From NCBI GenBank assembly GCA_002803225.1, contig NXFV01001585.1, positions 1 to 14,810 on the forward strand: DNA of 14,810 bases, in the 5' to 3' direction. Positions 1 to 9,031 of the stretch are shown here, in pieces. A program made the translations under genes and the position numbers. The stretch is from Gamarada debralockiae. Lineage: Eukaryota; Ascomycota; Leotiomycetes; Helotiales; Hyphodiscaceae. How positions within the stretch are numbered: the first letter of the stretch is position 1; every line of letters begins with the position of its first letter. The notes below the pieces were generated by a model. That model made no database searches and was not told where the DNA came from. It saw nothing but the letters and a program-made list of their open reading frames with translations.

Positions 1-470
1 CACACATCATACAATATAGTTTTTTACCTCGTTTTCAGATACATTTGGGTGTGCTTTTATGTACTATAACCTTCGTTTTGCATCGTTTTTGTTCTATCCC
101 TCACTAAGAGCACGTGCGATACACAGCGTAATCGGGACGCGCTTATACTCGCATTTCGTTCCTTCTATATTAGTAACCTATACAGGGAGCCTTTTTCGCA
201 GTTAAGTAAAGGTATTTGTATTCTTAAGTAAGAGATATTTACTTTGTTTGCTTTAGTTCTAATGCTTTCAAGTTGTACAAGATAGTTTAGGGGATAATTG
301 TTTTAGGGTTATTATATATTTCAGGATATAGCGCTATTATAGGAGAGAGCTTAGTCTAACTTAATAGAATTAGGTTTATTAGATTAAGTTATTTTATATT
401 CTAGGTATAGTTTAAGATTTACAATATAGGTTACAAGCGCTATTAATAGAGAGTTAGAATAGTTTTAGTC
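1..470. other. Left margin, non-coding; probable LTR or leader of the outer element
   Basis: No reading frame here looks like protein. Bases 1 to about 230 keep many CpA and TpG steps and some CpG, unlike the TpA-rich sequence that follows, so the mutation process was weak here. A GCACGTGC palindrome lies at 110-117 and ATAGCGCTAT at 328-337. A motif beginning AGCGCTATTA occurs near 330 and again near 435 with similar purine-rich sequence after it. By position this should hold the outer element's 5' LTR, primer site or leader, but I found no matching copy at the right end of the window and cannot place LTR borders. It could also be host flank. Confidence 0.35.
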
Positions 471-1140
471 ACAGGTATCTCTTGCCAAGGTCCAAGTAGA
501 TTATAGGTAATAGCTAATTCTATAAGAAAAGGAGTAAAGATAAGTAGAACTATAGTAAGATTTATGGCTTTACTTAAGGTAGAGGTCTAACCTCAAGAGG
601 ACTTGGATAGTATAATAGGGGAAAGGGGCAGGTATTAAGAAGGTCTCCTAGGACCCTATTAGAAAGGATAGAGAGGTATTAGAGAGCTTAGGAACTAGGT
701 CCTAATTACGTTTTATATTATAACCCTCCTGATCTTCTGTATTATTATAGAGTTAATATTTGAAGGGGCTTTTATCTTAAGTATAAGATAGGAAAAAAGC
801 CACTTAGGACTACGGAAATACTATAATATTAACCCTGAAGTTATTAAAGCTTCTATTTAGAGTAAACGAGTAGTATTAGCTTGAAACGAGAGTTGGAATC
901 AAAGGGTTAGGAAGTCTAAGTACCTAGGACTAAGCTTAAGGGGGAGGATAGAGTCAAAAGGAAGGGTTCCCCCTCAAAGGAAGTAATATAATAGAAAAAA
1001 TAATTAATAATATTATTAAGATAATTAAGGACAATAATATTAATAAGGACGATAATAATAGGTTATTTTCTTTTGTTTTCAAGGAATATATAATAGAGCT
1101 TCTTTATTAAAGAGGAAGTTAATTAACTATAATTAAGGAA
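470..1140 (+). pseudogene. Protein-like frame upstream of gag in the outer element (function unknown)
   Basis: A frame with codons starting at positions 2 mod 3 reads as protein-like sequence with scattered TAG/TAA. It includes RSPRTLLERIERY (641-679) and GKKPLRTTEIL (791-823), then a Lys/Glu-rich stretch to about 995. Around an A6 run at 995-1000 the protein-like reading moves to the -1 frame, through an Asn/Asp/Lys/Ile-rich linker to RLFSFVFKEYIIELLY (1060-1107), and may continue to about 1360 overlapping the start of gag. I see no ATG that could be the start; it may have been lost to ATG-to-ATA change. I do not recognise a domain. It could be an extra ORF of the element, an N-terminal part of Gag separated by indels, or captured host sequence. 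Coding character is inferred only from composition and from stops being mostly TAG/TAA. Confidence 0.45.
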
Positions 1141-2414
1141 AGATAATATCAATACTACCAGCCCTTAGGAATCCTTTAATAACCTCAACTAATATACTAC
1201 TATTAGGTAGTACTTTAGAAAACAGATAATAACCTTAACTAGAGAGCTAATAGAATACGCCCCTAGAACTACAATTAGATTCTTTAACGCTAAGTAAACT
1301 ATTAGTCGAAATAGCCTCTAGTAACCCAAGTGATCTAGCTAACTCTACTAATAATATCACTGTACTACGTATAGTAATACTAACTTCTGCCTTAGCTAGT
1401 ATTATCTTTAATAGCTAAGGAGTAATATATTAGGTTAATAAACTCCTTGCCTTCTTTAAAGACTAGAACTATAATAGAGAAGATAGATATAGACAAATCC
1501 TTCGCTATATTAATATCGCTCTTCGTAACGATATTAGGGCTATACCGGAGTATACTAACGAGCCGTTCGATAAGGGGGCTTTCTTTGTAGCCCTAAAAAG
1601 GAAGTACTAAGACTATAATAATAACTATACTAAGTATACTCGCCCTTTCCTAGATATCCTAGTCTTATTAGTATAGTATAGACAAATCGAATCAAAGGAC
1701 TTTATCGAGCTCTTCTATCAGGTTTCTATTAGTCTTAAGGAAAGGAACCTTTTTAATAAAGTAGAACAAGCTAATCTCTTTCTTTTTGTATTACTAGATC
1801 GGATTTACTCTAAGATCGTTAAGAAGTATAATATAGACCTAGATAATAGGAAGATCCTAGTATATACTAATTTCTATAAGACTACTATTAGAGTCTATAA
1901 ATCTAATAAAGTAATTAACTAATATAAGGAAAGCCGGAACCTAGTTATACTAAGCTCGAAAGCTAGCGCTATTAATAATATTCTAAAAGATCTAAATATC
2001 TATAAGAGGACTATACTAGACAAACTAGAAGTATAACCTCCCTAGGCGCCTGCCTTAGACCGGATGTTCCCTACTAAGTTTAGTATAAGCGCTAGGACCT
2101 AAGATCTACGGAATAATTTGGCTCGATAACTAGAAGAACTTCGTATTACTCAGACTAATATAATCCGTAATATCTAGGAGGAAATTAGCTAGGAGCTTCG
2201 AGCTGCCCTAGGCTAAAACAACTCTAGGTATACTAATCGAGGATACTACTAAGGTCGAGGGTATAGAGGATTTCGTAGTGAATATAGACCTGGTTTTAAT
2301 TAATAATCTCAGGCCTTTTAGAATAACTAAAATATTCTTACTAACGATACTATTAATACGTCCGCTATATATAGTACCTTTAGTAGTAGAAATAGGTATA
2401 ACAGGAGACCTAAC

Positions 2415-2486
2415 TGCTATGTCTGCTATAATATCAATAAGAATAGTAACCTAGAATAGTTCCCTCACGGATACTCGGATAGATAC
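2415..2486 (+). other. Possible atypical zinc-binding motif in outer Gag
   Basis: In the gag frame, Cys codons at 2415 and 2424 make a C-x2-C. A His codon follows at 2466 and a Tyr (TAC, possibly a former TGC) at 2484, giving C-x2-C-x13-H-x5-Y. This does not match the usual C-x2-C-x4-H-x4-C spacing of Gag zinc knuckles. It may be a non-canonical finger, or a canonical one whose His and last Cys were mutated beyond recognition. Confidence 0.35.
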
Positions 2487-3140
2487 CCGTAACTCTAAGA
2501 GCTTATCTAGAGTAGGGTCTATTATAAGAATTTTAATAGAAGACTCTGTTTTAGACCTTAGAAGGAAGGAGCAGAAGAAATTATATTATATCGAGATGCC
2601 CCTTAGGTTTAATAAATTATTTCTAGGACTAGAGGAACATAGTATAACCCGGATATTACTCGACAGGCTAGGAATATATAGGAGGAGCAGGACTAGGTAG
2701 AGGAGGCAGCCTAGGCACGGGCGAAGGCCAATATAACTGGAGCTAATATAGTTCTACTTCGAAGTATTATAAAGCGACTAGAAACCTTAAAGCTTTTAGT
2801 CTAATACTACTCTATTATTAATAATAACAGATAAGATATTAATGACCTTCTTAATAAAGGGATATATACTTATTCCGTGGAAATTAAGTCTAACTCTAAC
2901 TCTAAACTTAACGAATAGACGACTCTTATAGCTAATATATCCTAGGCCTATACTAAGCCTAAGACTTTAAGTAGTAGTATTTAATCTAAGGTTACTAAAC
3001 ATACTAATTAGAGTAAAGCGTAAAAGGATAAGACTAAACTTCAGAGGAAAATTAAAGTAGAGACTAAACTACCTAGACCTAAAGTACAGAGACAATCTAT
3101 ATACGAGCCAGAGGAGCTAGAGGACCCTAATGATATAAGC

Positions 3141-3145
3141 GTTAA
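3141..3145. repeat. Target-site duplication, left copy (GTTAA)
   Basis: GTTAA lies directly before the 5' LTR and is matched exactly at 9663-9667 directly after the 3' LTR. Five base pairs is the usual duplication made by Ty3/Gypsy integrases. The duplicated bases belong to a codon series of the outer element's gag-protease frame. Confidence 0.95.
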
Positions 3146-3525
3146 TATAACAAGAGCCTAGCCCCTGAAAGTGTACGGGCGATTGTACAGGCGATTTCAC
3201 ATGGCAACTATTACTTGAGCCAGGCTCAACATATCTGCACAGTCAAGAACAGTCAGCGATTAGTTAGCAGTTAGTCAGTGTATAGTTAGTTGCAAAGTCA
3301 GCAACAGTACAGCTAGTATGTGAAGCTAGGAGTCTAGAGTGAAGGATAAGTAAGGCCTATTGACCCTACTTGGGGAAGGTAAGCTTGAGTTTTATATTAT
3401 ACAAGCGTACTAGTACTATAGAACCTCTTTTCAATACAATTACTATTGTCTCCCTTCCCCTATCGCTACTTCTCTAATATACTATAATCCCTCTTGCTGC
3501 CCTCTAGCTATTAGTAGCTATTACA
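3146..3525 (+). repeat. 5' LTR of the inner element
   Basis: It is 380 bp long and aligns to 9283-9662 without gaps. It begins TATAACA and ends TATTACA, mutated forms of the TGTAACA/TGTTACA inverted ends kept in the 3' LTR. By hand I count about 32 differences from the 3' LTR, 31 transitions and one transversion (G/T near 3371). It should carry promoter and polyadenylation signals, but I see no clear TATA box. AAGCTTGAG at 3381-3389 may mark the start of R (see the primer-site entry). Confidence 0.97.
3172..3195 (+). repeat. 12-bp tandem duplication in the 5' LTR
   Basis: Two adjacent copies of TGTACAGGCGAT, the first with one A-to-G difference here. Both copies are perfect in the 3' LTR (9309-9332). 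Downstream, at about 3236-3310, are many imperfect AGTCAG/AGTTAG units. Repeated short motifs in U3 could be transcription-factor sites; this is inference. Confidence 0.7.
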
Positions 3526-3542
3526 ACTCTCAAGCTTCTACC
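3526..3542 (+). promoter_or_regulatory. Candidate primer-binding site, possibly self-priming
   Basis: The sequence right after the 5' LTR does not begin with the TGG expected of a tRNA-primed site. It contains CTCAAGCTT at 3529-3537, the exact complement of AAGCTTGAG at 3381-3389 in the LTR. In Tf1-type elements the 5' end of the transcript folds back onto the primer site and is cleaved to prime reverse transcription. If this element's RNA starts near 3381 the same could apply here. Six of the nine pairs are the palindrome AAGCTT, which weakens the case. Confidence 0.4.
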
Positions 3543-3560
3543 TACAGGGCCAATTGTACT

Positions 3561-4886
3561 ATGCCGGAACAAGTAGCTCTTAGTAATGCCACTGTATCTA
3601 AGTCAACCTTAAGAATTAATTAAGAAGTCAATACCGCCGCCGACCTAGCTAGGCTTTGAGCCAAAGGAAAGGTTCTTATAACCTAACAGCTTCAAGAGCT
3701 CAACGCTAGGGTCAAAGCCCTCAAAAATATGGCCTAACTTGAAGAGCACCTTAAGAACCTTGAAAATTAGAAGTGTACTAGCGACGCCATTGAAAACCTT
3801 ATTAGCTAGGCCACCGACCCCCTTGTATCTTAGCCGGAATATCGATCTAGCTACTAGACTAGCTCAATATAGCTATCGATTGAGCGTAGCCCTAGCCCCT
3901 CTAACTCTAATACTATTACTTATTATTAGTACAAACGACAACGCTTTTCTCGAGGAATTAAGGTTATACTTAGCTATACTCTCAAAGTGAGCTCTAGCCT
4001 TTAAGAGTAGGGAGACTAGAAGCGAGATATTAAGAGGGTCTTTAAAGGAGACCCTAAAACCTACTTAACTAGAAGCTAAAGGATTCTTAAGGCTCTTGAC
4101 TACTTAAATGCTAATTTAAAGTCCCTATAGTATATATTTAATAATTAAAAGGGAGGCGTTAAAAAATAGTTAATATTTATTAACTAGACCTACGATAATA
4201 TCTAGAATAGTTAAAATGCTACTACTACTTTATATAAGTAGCTTAACTCAGCCAAATAACTACTTAACTAATTACTAGTACAGTTTAATATATACTTATT
4301 AGTAATTAAACGAGACTTGCTATAGAAAGACAAAGTAGTATTAGCTATAGCCTTTTACTTAAAGCTTATTAATAAACTAAAGCGATAGTTTAAAAAATCT
4401 AATATAGCTATACCTAGGACTAGAGCTTAGTACGTAGCTGTAGCCTAACGTGTATAAGAAGGACTATATAGCACTAAAGGAAGGAAGAGTACCTAAGGTT
4501 ATTAGGATTAAAAGAAGGACGCTAAAGGCTATAAGGACTATACTATAGCTAGCTCGAGCTTGAAGTACCCTAGGACTAACTCCTAAAGGGACCGTAAGGA
4601 TTACTACTATAGGAGCTACTAGAAGGAGGAGCGGCATAGTATGGAGAAGCCTAAGGAAAAACAGCTTAATATCACCTGCTTTATTTACTAAAGGCTAAGT
4701 TATTATACTACTAACTATCCTAAGAGAAAGGAACAAAGGGAATAACGCTAAGATATAAAGATTTAGTTAACCTAGTAATAATAATTAAAGGCTAGTAACT
4801 AGCCTAGTGAGTTACTTAGTCGGTTAGGCTTTAAAGAACCTATAACTCTAAGCGATTCCTATAACTTGTACAATTCATTAAACTAG
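3561..4886 (+). pseudogene. gag: Inner element gag (capsid and CCHC nucleocapsid), RIP-mutated
   Basis: An ATG at 3561, 35 bases after the LTR, opens a frame beginning MPEQVALSNATVSKSTLRIN before the first stop. Past the RIP-type stops it reads as a Gag protein: an Ala/Leu/Lys/Glu-rich, probably coiled-coil N-terminus (about 3640-3790), a Ser/Pro linker (3850-3910), a capsid-like region (VFKGDPKTYLTRS near 4038-4076, on to about 4440), a basic Lys/Tyr/Arg-rich stretch (4470-4660), a zinc knuckle at 4677-4718, and PSELLSRLGFKEP at 4803. Gag would build the particle and package RNA. More than a dozen in-frame stops are TAA or TAG where Gln is expected. The first ~200 bp keep more CpA than the rest. 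The end is uncertain; I use the TAG at 4884, near where the pol frame becomes protein-like. Confidence 0.88.
4677..4718 (+). other. Gag zinc knuckle with three of four ligands changed to Tyr
   Basis: In the gag frame the spacing C-x2-C-x4-H-x4-C is preserved, but the residues read Cys (TGC, 4677), Tyr (TAC, 4686), Tyr (TAT, 4701), Tyr (TAT, 4716). Each Tyr is one transition from the expected Cys (TGC/TGT) or His (CAT). The motif would normally bind element RNA and could not hold zinc in this form. Confidence 0.85.
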
Positions 4887-4981
4887 CGTAGTTTTACTAA
4901 GACCTTACTATAGAACTAATCAAGCTTATTAGGGTTATTAAAGCTTTTACTACTAATAGAGTAGTATTACTATTATTACAC

Positions 4982-5315
4982 GCTATACTTGTACTTATCG
5001 GAATTGATATATATACAGAAGTCGACCTAGTTGATATTAAGCTAGTTCGCTAGTTAGGCCTAAAGCCTTATTAGAATACTAACCTCTTTATTTTACGGGC
5101 TGTAAATCAACAAAACCTTCTAACTTATAGAGTATACAACATATAACTAGAACTTACAAATACTTATAGGACCTACAAGACTAGTTTATAGCTATACCTA
5201 GCTGTCGATCGAGATTCAGGAGACTCTTAATTCCTACTGGGTATACCTGCCCTAACTAAGCTCAAAATCCTAGTAGACTGTAAGTACTACTAATGGTAGT
5301 ATAAGGTTGAACGGA
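4982..5315 (+). other. Retropepsin domain of inner pol
   Basis: The active-site box appears to be Asp-Ile-Tyr-Thr-Glu-Val at 5006-5023, followed by DLVDIKLVRQLGLKP-like sequence (Q as TAG) at 5024-5068. The flap region and a conserved downstream stretch (VNQQNLLTY at 5102-5128, LAVDRDSGDS near 5201-5230) fit fungal Ty3/Gypsy proteases. The Asp-Thr/Ser-Gly triad is not intact: Thr to Ile and Ala to Thr fit RIP, but Tyr for Gly does not fit a single transition, so the alignment at that residue is uncertain. Confidence 0.7.
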
Positions 5316-5509
5316 CTAATATCTGGGTCGACTCTTATTAATATTTCCAAAAGCGTATAAAAGGAGCTAAGATATACGCCCTTATTGAAGTAAATTATTT
5401 ACTTTATTACTAATCTACTACCCTTTAAGCTAGTAAGCTCCCTGCTTGTCTAGAAAGTTATTTAGATGTCTTTTCTGACTTAAATGCTAAGAAACTAGTA
5501 CTCTATTGT

Positions 5510-6215
5510 GATATCGATTTAGCTATAGAGTTATAGCCTGGAAAGGAGCCTCCGTACAGACCTATTTACCCCCTTTCACTATAAGAGCTGGCAGCTCTAA
5601 AGGAATTCCTTAAAGAGAACCTAGCTAAAGGCTTTATATGTAAATTAAAGAGCCTAGTAGGTGCCCTTATCTTATTCGCCCTTAAGAAGGATGGTGGCCT
5701 TAGATTATACGTTGACTATCAAGGTCTAAACGCTATTACAGTTAAGAACTAGTACCCTTTACCCCTAATCACTAAAATTATAGACTAAGTTATAAGAGCT
5801 AAGTACTTTAGTAAAATTAATTTAAAGGATATATATTACTACTTTCGAATTTAAGTAAGAGATAAATGGAAGACAGCCTTTTAGACCTGTTATAGACACT
5901 ATGAATTTCTAGTAGTACCTATAGGTCTTACTAATGCTCCCGCTACCTTCTAGGCCTATATTAATAAGGCCCTTTAAGGACTAGTTAACGATTTCTATAT
6001 TATCTACTTAAATAATATACTGATCTTCTTGAAAACAAAGGAGGAACATAATAAGTACCTTTAGTAGGTATGTAAGCGCCTATAAGCAGCTAAATTATAT
6101 GCTAAGCCTTCAAAATACTAGTTCTACTAGAAGGAGATCGAATTCTTAGGCTTTATTATAGGAGTATAAGGTATATATATAGACCCTAAGCGCGTATGTA
6201 TTATTAAGGAATAAG
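5510..6215 (+). other. Reverse transcriptase domain of inner pol
   Basis: Recognisable blocks are [20 protein letters not shown] (5684-5743), the first catalytic block KINLKD (Asn AAT at 5819-5821 where Asp is expected), VVPIGLTNAPATF (5915-5953), the YxDD box reading Tyr-Leu-Asn-Asn at 6005-6016, and EFLGFII (near 6131-6151). All three catalytic Asp codons read AAT, each one G-to-A step from GAT, so the enzyme would be dead even without the nonsense codons. Confidence 0.93.
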
Positions 6216-6439
6216 AGAGTTACCCTCTAAGAAGTTACTAAGACCTTTAAGTTCTACTAAGTTTCTGTAACTTCTATAGACGCTTTATTAAGGGGTACTT
6301 AGCTATTGCTTGACCCCTTATATTACTGCTAAAGGGCAGTATTAACAGACAAAAAACCAGTGATTTTAGTAAGGCCTAGGGCAGTCTTTAATAATAAGCC
6401 TTCCTTAATCTACTAAACGCCTTTTAAATAGCGCCTTTA

Positions 6440-6850
6440 CTTTAATATTATAACCTTAACCTACTTATTTGCCTAGAGACTAATACTTTAAATGTAGCCT
6501 TAGGGAGTGTCTTGTCCTAGTTATAAATTAATACTAGCAAATAGTATCCTATTACTTTCTTTTTTAAATAATTTAAAGGAGCTAAGCTTAACTATTTTAC
6601 TTTTAATAAGAAACTAATGGCGATTATCGAGTGTTTTAAGTACTAGCGCTAGTATCTAGATAGGACTAGTTATACTATCGAAGTATAGTCGGATTATATA
6701 AACTTACAAGGGTTTATAAAACAACCTCGAATTAATAGTAGATAGGCTAAGTGGCTAATTTACTTAACCCCTTACGACTTTATTATATGATATCGACTAG
6801 GGTCGTTAAACCCTACTAACAGCCTATTGTATTGTCTTAATTTAACCTGC
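6440..6850 (+). other. RNase H domain of inner pol
   Basis: The block expected to read like ETDAS reads Glu-Thr-Asn-Thr-Leu, with AAT at 6482-6484 in place of the first catalytic Asp. The usual sequence after it is recognisable (KQFKGAKLNYFTFNKKLMAI near 6570-6620, QSDYINLQGF near 6688-6718, with Q as TAG). It would remove the RNA strand of RNA:DNA hybrids. Confidence 0.85.
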
Positions 6851-7000
6851 TAAGTAAGGGAAATCGCAAATCTAGTACAAAAGGACCTACTAGAGTATAG
6901 ACTCGTAAGGGCTAATACTAATCTGCTAGAGGCAGCTAGACTTGAAGTGCTATGCAAAATAGCTAAGTGCTAGCTATGTAAAGTAGCTAAAAGGGCACTT

Positions 7001-7189
7001 AATTTCTGGTAGTATAACACTAAAGGACTTAAGCTTAATAGGACTAAAGCTAAATCTTAATTTAATTTCTAGTTATATAACGCTAAAGGACTTAAGCTTG
7101 ATAGGACTAAAGCTAGGTCCAAATCTAATTTCCGGCTATATAGTACTATAGGACTTAAGCTTGATAGGACTAAAGCTAGGTCTAAATCT
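7001..7189 (+). repeat. 63-bp tandem repeat, three in-frame copies, in pol between RNase H and integrase
   Basis: Copies start at 7001, 7064 and 7127. GGACTTAAGCTT recurs at 7025, 7088 and 7151, exactly 63 bp apart, with the tail of a fourth copy possible after 7190. Each encodes a 21-residue basic unit containing GLKLDRTKARSK (GLKLNRTKAKSQ in the first, with Q as TAA). Copies differ mostly by transitions. The repeat sits in an extended linker (about 6860-7730) rather than in a catalytic domain. Confidence 0.9.
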
Positions 7190-7729
7190 GATTTTAATCT
7201 ACTAGAGGCAAAGCTATATAATATAGTAAAGGCAACTTAGAGGGTTAATACCTTAAGTCCTTTAGGTATAAAGCCTAGAGGCTAGTAGGACCTAAAAAGG
7301 GATACTATTAGTCTACAGACCCCTACTTAGACTATTTAAGTACTATATGCGTCGCCTAAGGCAAAGGATAGTAAGACTAGCTATCTTATTGAGCTTATAT
7401 AATTACAGGCAGTCACTAGGAGAGAAGCTAAGAATACAACTTAGTATAAGGACCCCTTAAGTAAAAAGATAGTACCTAGTCTAATAGACTTAATTTTAAA
7501 GTTCTAGGGAACTAATCCCTTATATATAAGGCTTAAGAAAGAGCTAGGTCAAGGCTAAGAGAGTAGTAGTCAGAAGACTACTAACTATAAGGGTCCTTAA
7601 CGATAGCCTAGTAATAACTAAGAAGGTAGTGGCTAGCTAAAAGCCAGTTATAAAGGCACTAGCTAAGAAGGCTATACCCTAGATTAACGGGGTTTACTTT
7701 GTTATAAGGAAAGGGCTGTTATCCCTTAA

Positions 7730-8800
7730 TAGAAGGCATTAATTTAAGAGCTTCTGTACTTGTACTATAACAATTAGCTTATAGGGCACTAGGGCGTCGA
7801 TAAAACTAAAGAACTACTATAGCGTAGGTTCTACTAGCCAGGGTTAGCGACTAATATTAGGGAGTATATAATTACTTGCCCGATCTATTAAAATATTATA
7901 ATCCCTAGGCATAAGTTATATAGCAAGCTTAAGCCTTTGCTTGTGCTATAGTACCTTTAGTAGGAGGTCTTACTTGACTTTATTACTTAACTCCCTAGAT
8001 TATATATAGGGACTATAGAGTATAATACTGTCCTAGTTATAGTGGACTACTATACTAAGATAGCTAAATTTATCTTAATAACTACTACTTTAGCTATACT
8101 TAAATTTATAGTCTTATTCTATAAAAATATCGAACTTAAGTATAGTTCTCCTTAAGGAATAGTATCTAACAAAGATATTAGGATTACTTTTAAGTTCTAG
8201 GCTAAGGTCTATACTTACTCTTTAATTAAGCAAAGGCTTAGTACTACATTTTACCCCTAAACTAATAGACAAACCAAAATCCTCAATTGTATACTCGAAA
8301 ACTACCTTTAAGCCTATATTAGCCTCAAACAAATGAACTGGGCTAAGCTCCTGCCTAGTGCTAAATTTATATATAATAATAGTCAAAGCTCAAGTATTAG
8401 TATAACCCCTTTTAAAGCCTTGTACAGCTACGATCTAGAATTGCGAGTCGATATCACTAGCGCTAAGGACAGCACTAGCAAGGGGGAGGTATTAGCAGCA
8501 CACGACTAAATTACACGTCTTACAGACCTACAGAAGAACCTTATAGACTAGCTACTTTAGAGCTAAGAGCGACAAGCTAAGTACTATAATCAACGATATC
8601 AACCTAAGCTCTTTAAGCGAGGAGACCTAGTCAAGCTATTTACAAGGAACTTAAGGCTTAAAGATAAGAAGCTGTAACCTAGGTAAATTGGACCCTTACA
8701 GATTCTAGAACGTGTTAGTACATAGGCCTACCGACTGGCCCTTCCTAAAAAATACGACCGACTGCATGACGTATTCCCTATTTAGGCTATCGATGAGTAT
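7730..8800 (+). other. Integrase domains of inner pol
   Basis: The N-terminal HHCC zinc region is recognisable, with a conserved Gly-His and CPIYQ where CPICQ is expected (Cys to Tyr). The catalytic core keeps its first Asp (GAC 7976-7978, in LLDFIT). The second Asp reads Asn (AAC 8168-8170) and the Glu reads Lys (AAA 8276-8278). These two codons are 36 apart, the D-x35-E spacing of this superfamily. A GPY/F-like tail follows, with GPL at 8690-8698. Both altered acids are single G-to-A changes. Confidence 0.92.
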
Positions 8801-8854
8801 AAGCCTAGGGACAGTCAACCCCTTATGCCTTTGCTAGACCTAGAGGATAATAAA

Positions 8855-9007
8855 GAATAGGAGGTCGAGGAAGTAAAGGACTAGGCTATTATTAAGGGAC
8901 AGACTTACTACTTAGTGAAATGGGAAGGATGGCCGACTAAGTACAATCTCTGGGTGCCTGAGGACAGTATAAGGAATGCGCAAAGAGCGATACGAAGGTA
9001 TGAAAAG
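8855..9007 (+). other. C-terminal chromodomain of inner pol
   Basis: After the integrase tail the frame reads EVEEVKD (8861-8881), then [20 protein letters not shown] and PEDSI (to about 8974), a clear chromodomain. In integrases of this group the domain binds methylated histone H3 and steers insertion into heterochromatin. The KW and GW aromatics of the methyl-lysine cage are kept. The first cage aromatic may have been at the TAG at 8858-8860 (TGG to TAG), though CAG to TAG is equally possible. This is one of the least altered parts of pol. Confidence 0.92.
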
Positions 9008-9031
9008 GCTAGGAAAGCTAAGGAGACTTAA

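Larger units (their letters stand above)
1143..3145 (+). pseudogene. gag: Outer element gag (capsid/nucleocapsid), RIP-mutated and interrupted
   Basis: The frame with codons at positions 0 mod 3 is protein-like from about 1143 and stays in phase to the inner insertion at 3146. It encodes the structural polyprotein that would form the virus-like particle. Segments seen: a polar N-terminal region (1200-1330), a capsid-like helical region from about 1440 (AFFKDQNY-like, then FDKGAFFVALKRKYQDY near 1560-1615) to about 2030, a Glu/Gln-rich region and an Arg/Gly/Tyr-rich basic stretch (about 2220-2300), a Cys-x2-Cys motif at 2415-2426, and a Lys-rich region near 3000-3110. Stops inside are TAG/TAA where Gln is expected. 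No start codon is certain; ATA at 1143 or 1146 could be a mutated ATG. The last codons before the break (AGC GTT) continue after 9663, so this frame runs on into protease. The assignment rests on position, composition and linkage to pol. Confidence 0.7.
4874..9031 (+). pseudogene. pol: Inner element pol: protease, reverse transcriptase, RNase H, integrase, chromodomain
   Basis: One frame (codons at 2 mod 3) can be followed without indels from about 4874 to TAA at 9029-9031, about 1385 codons, broken by many TAG/TAA and a few TGA. Domains in order: retropepsin (about 4982-5315), reverse transcriptase (about 5510-6215), RNase H (about 6440-6850), a spacer with a 63-bp tandem repeat, integrase (about 7730-8800) and chromodomain (about 8855-9007). 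It would process Gag-Pol, copy the RNA to DNA and integrate it. Pol lies in the -1 frame relative to gag with a short overlap, which suggests -1 frameshifting, but I found no canonical slippery heptamer. Active-site Asp and Glu codons are widely changed to Asn and Lys. The true C-terminus may lie further on, since the TAA and the next codon, also TAA, could be mutated Gln codons. Confidence 0.93.

Noticed and set aside
328..350. A tRNA primer site of the outer element near the AGCGCTATTA motif
   Set aside because: There is no TGG and no LTR border could be placed, so the match to a tRNA 3' end is not supportable.
995..1001. A programmed -1 slippery site at the A6 run
   Set aside because: The run fits -1 slippage only partly (the base before it in the needed phase is G) and an indel in a homopolymer is simpler, so it is not listed as a regulatory feature.
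3739..3990. Open frame of 83 codons on the plus strand
   Set aside because: It starts at TTG, lies in a different frame from gag (1 mod 3) over the gag coding stretch, and has no recognisable domain. It is a shadow frame that escaped stops.
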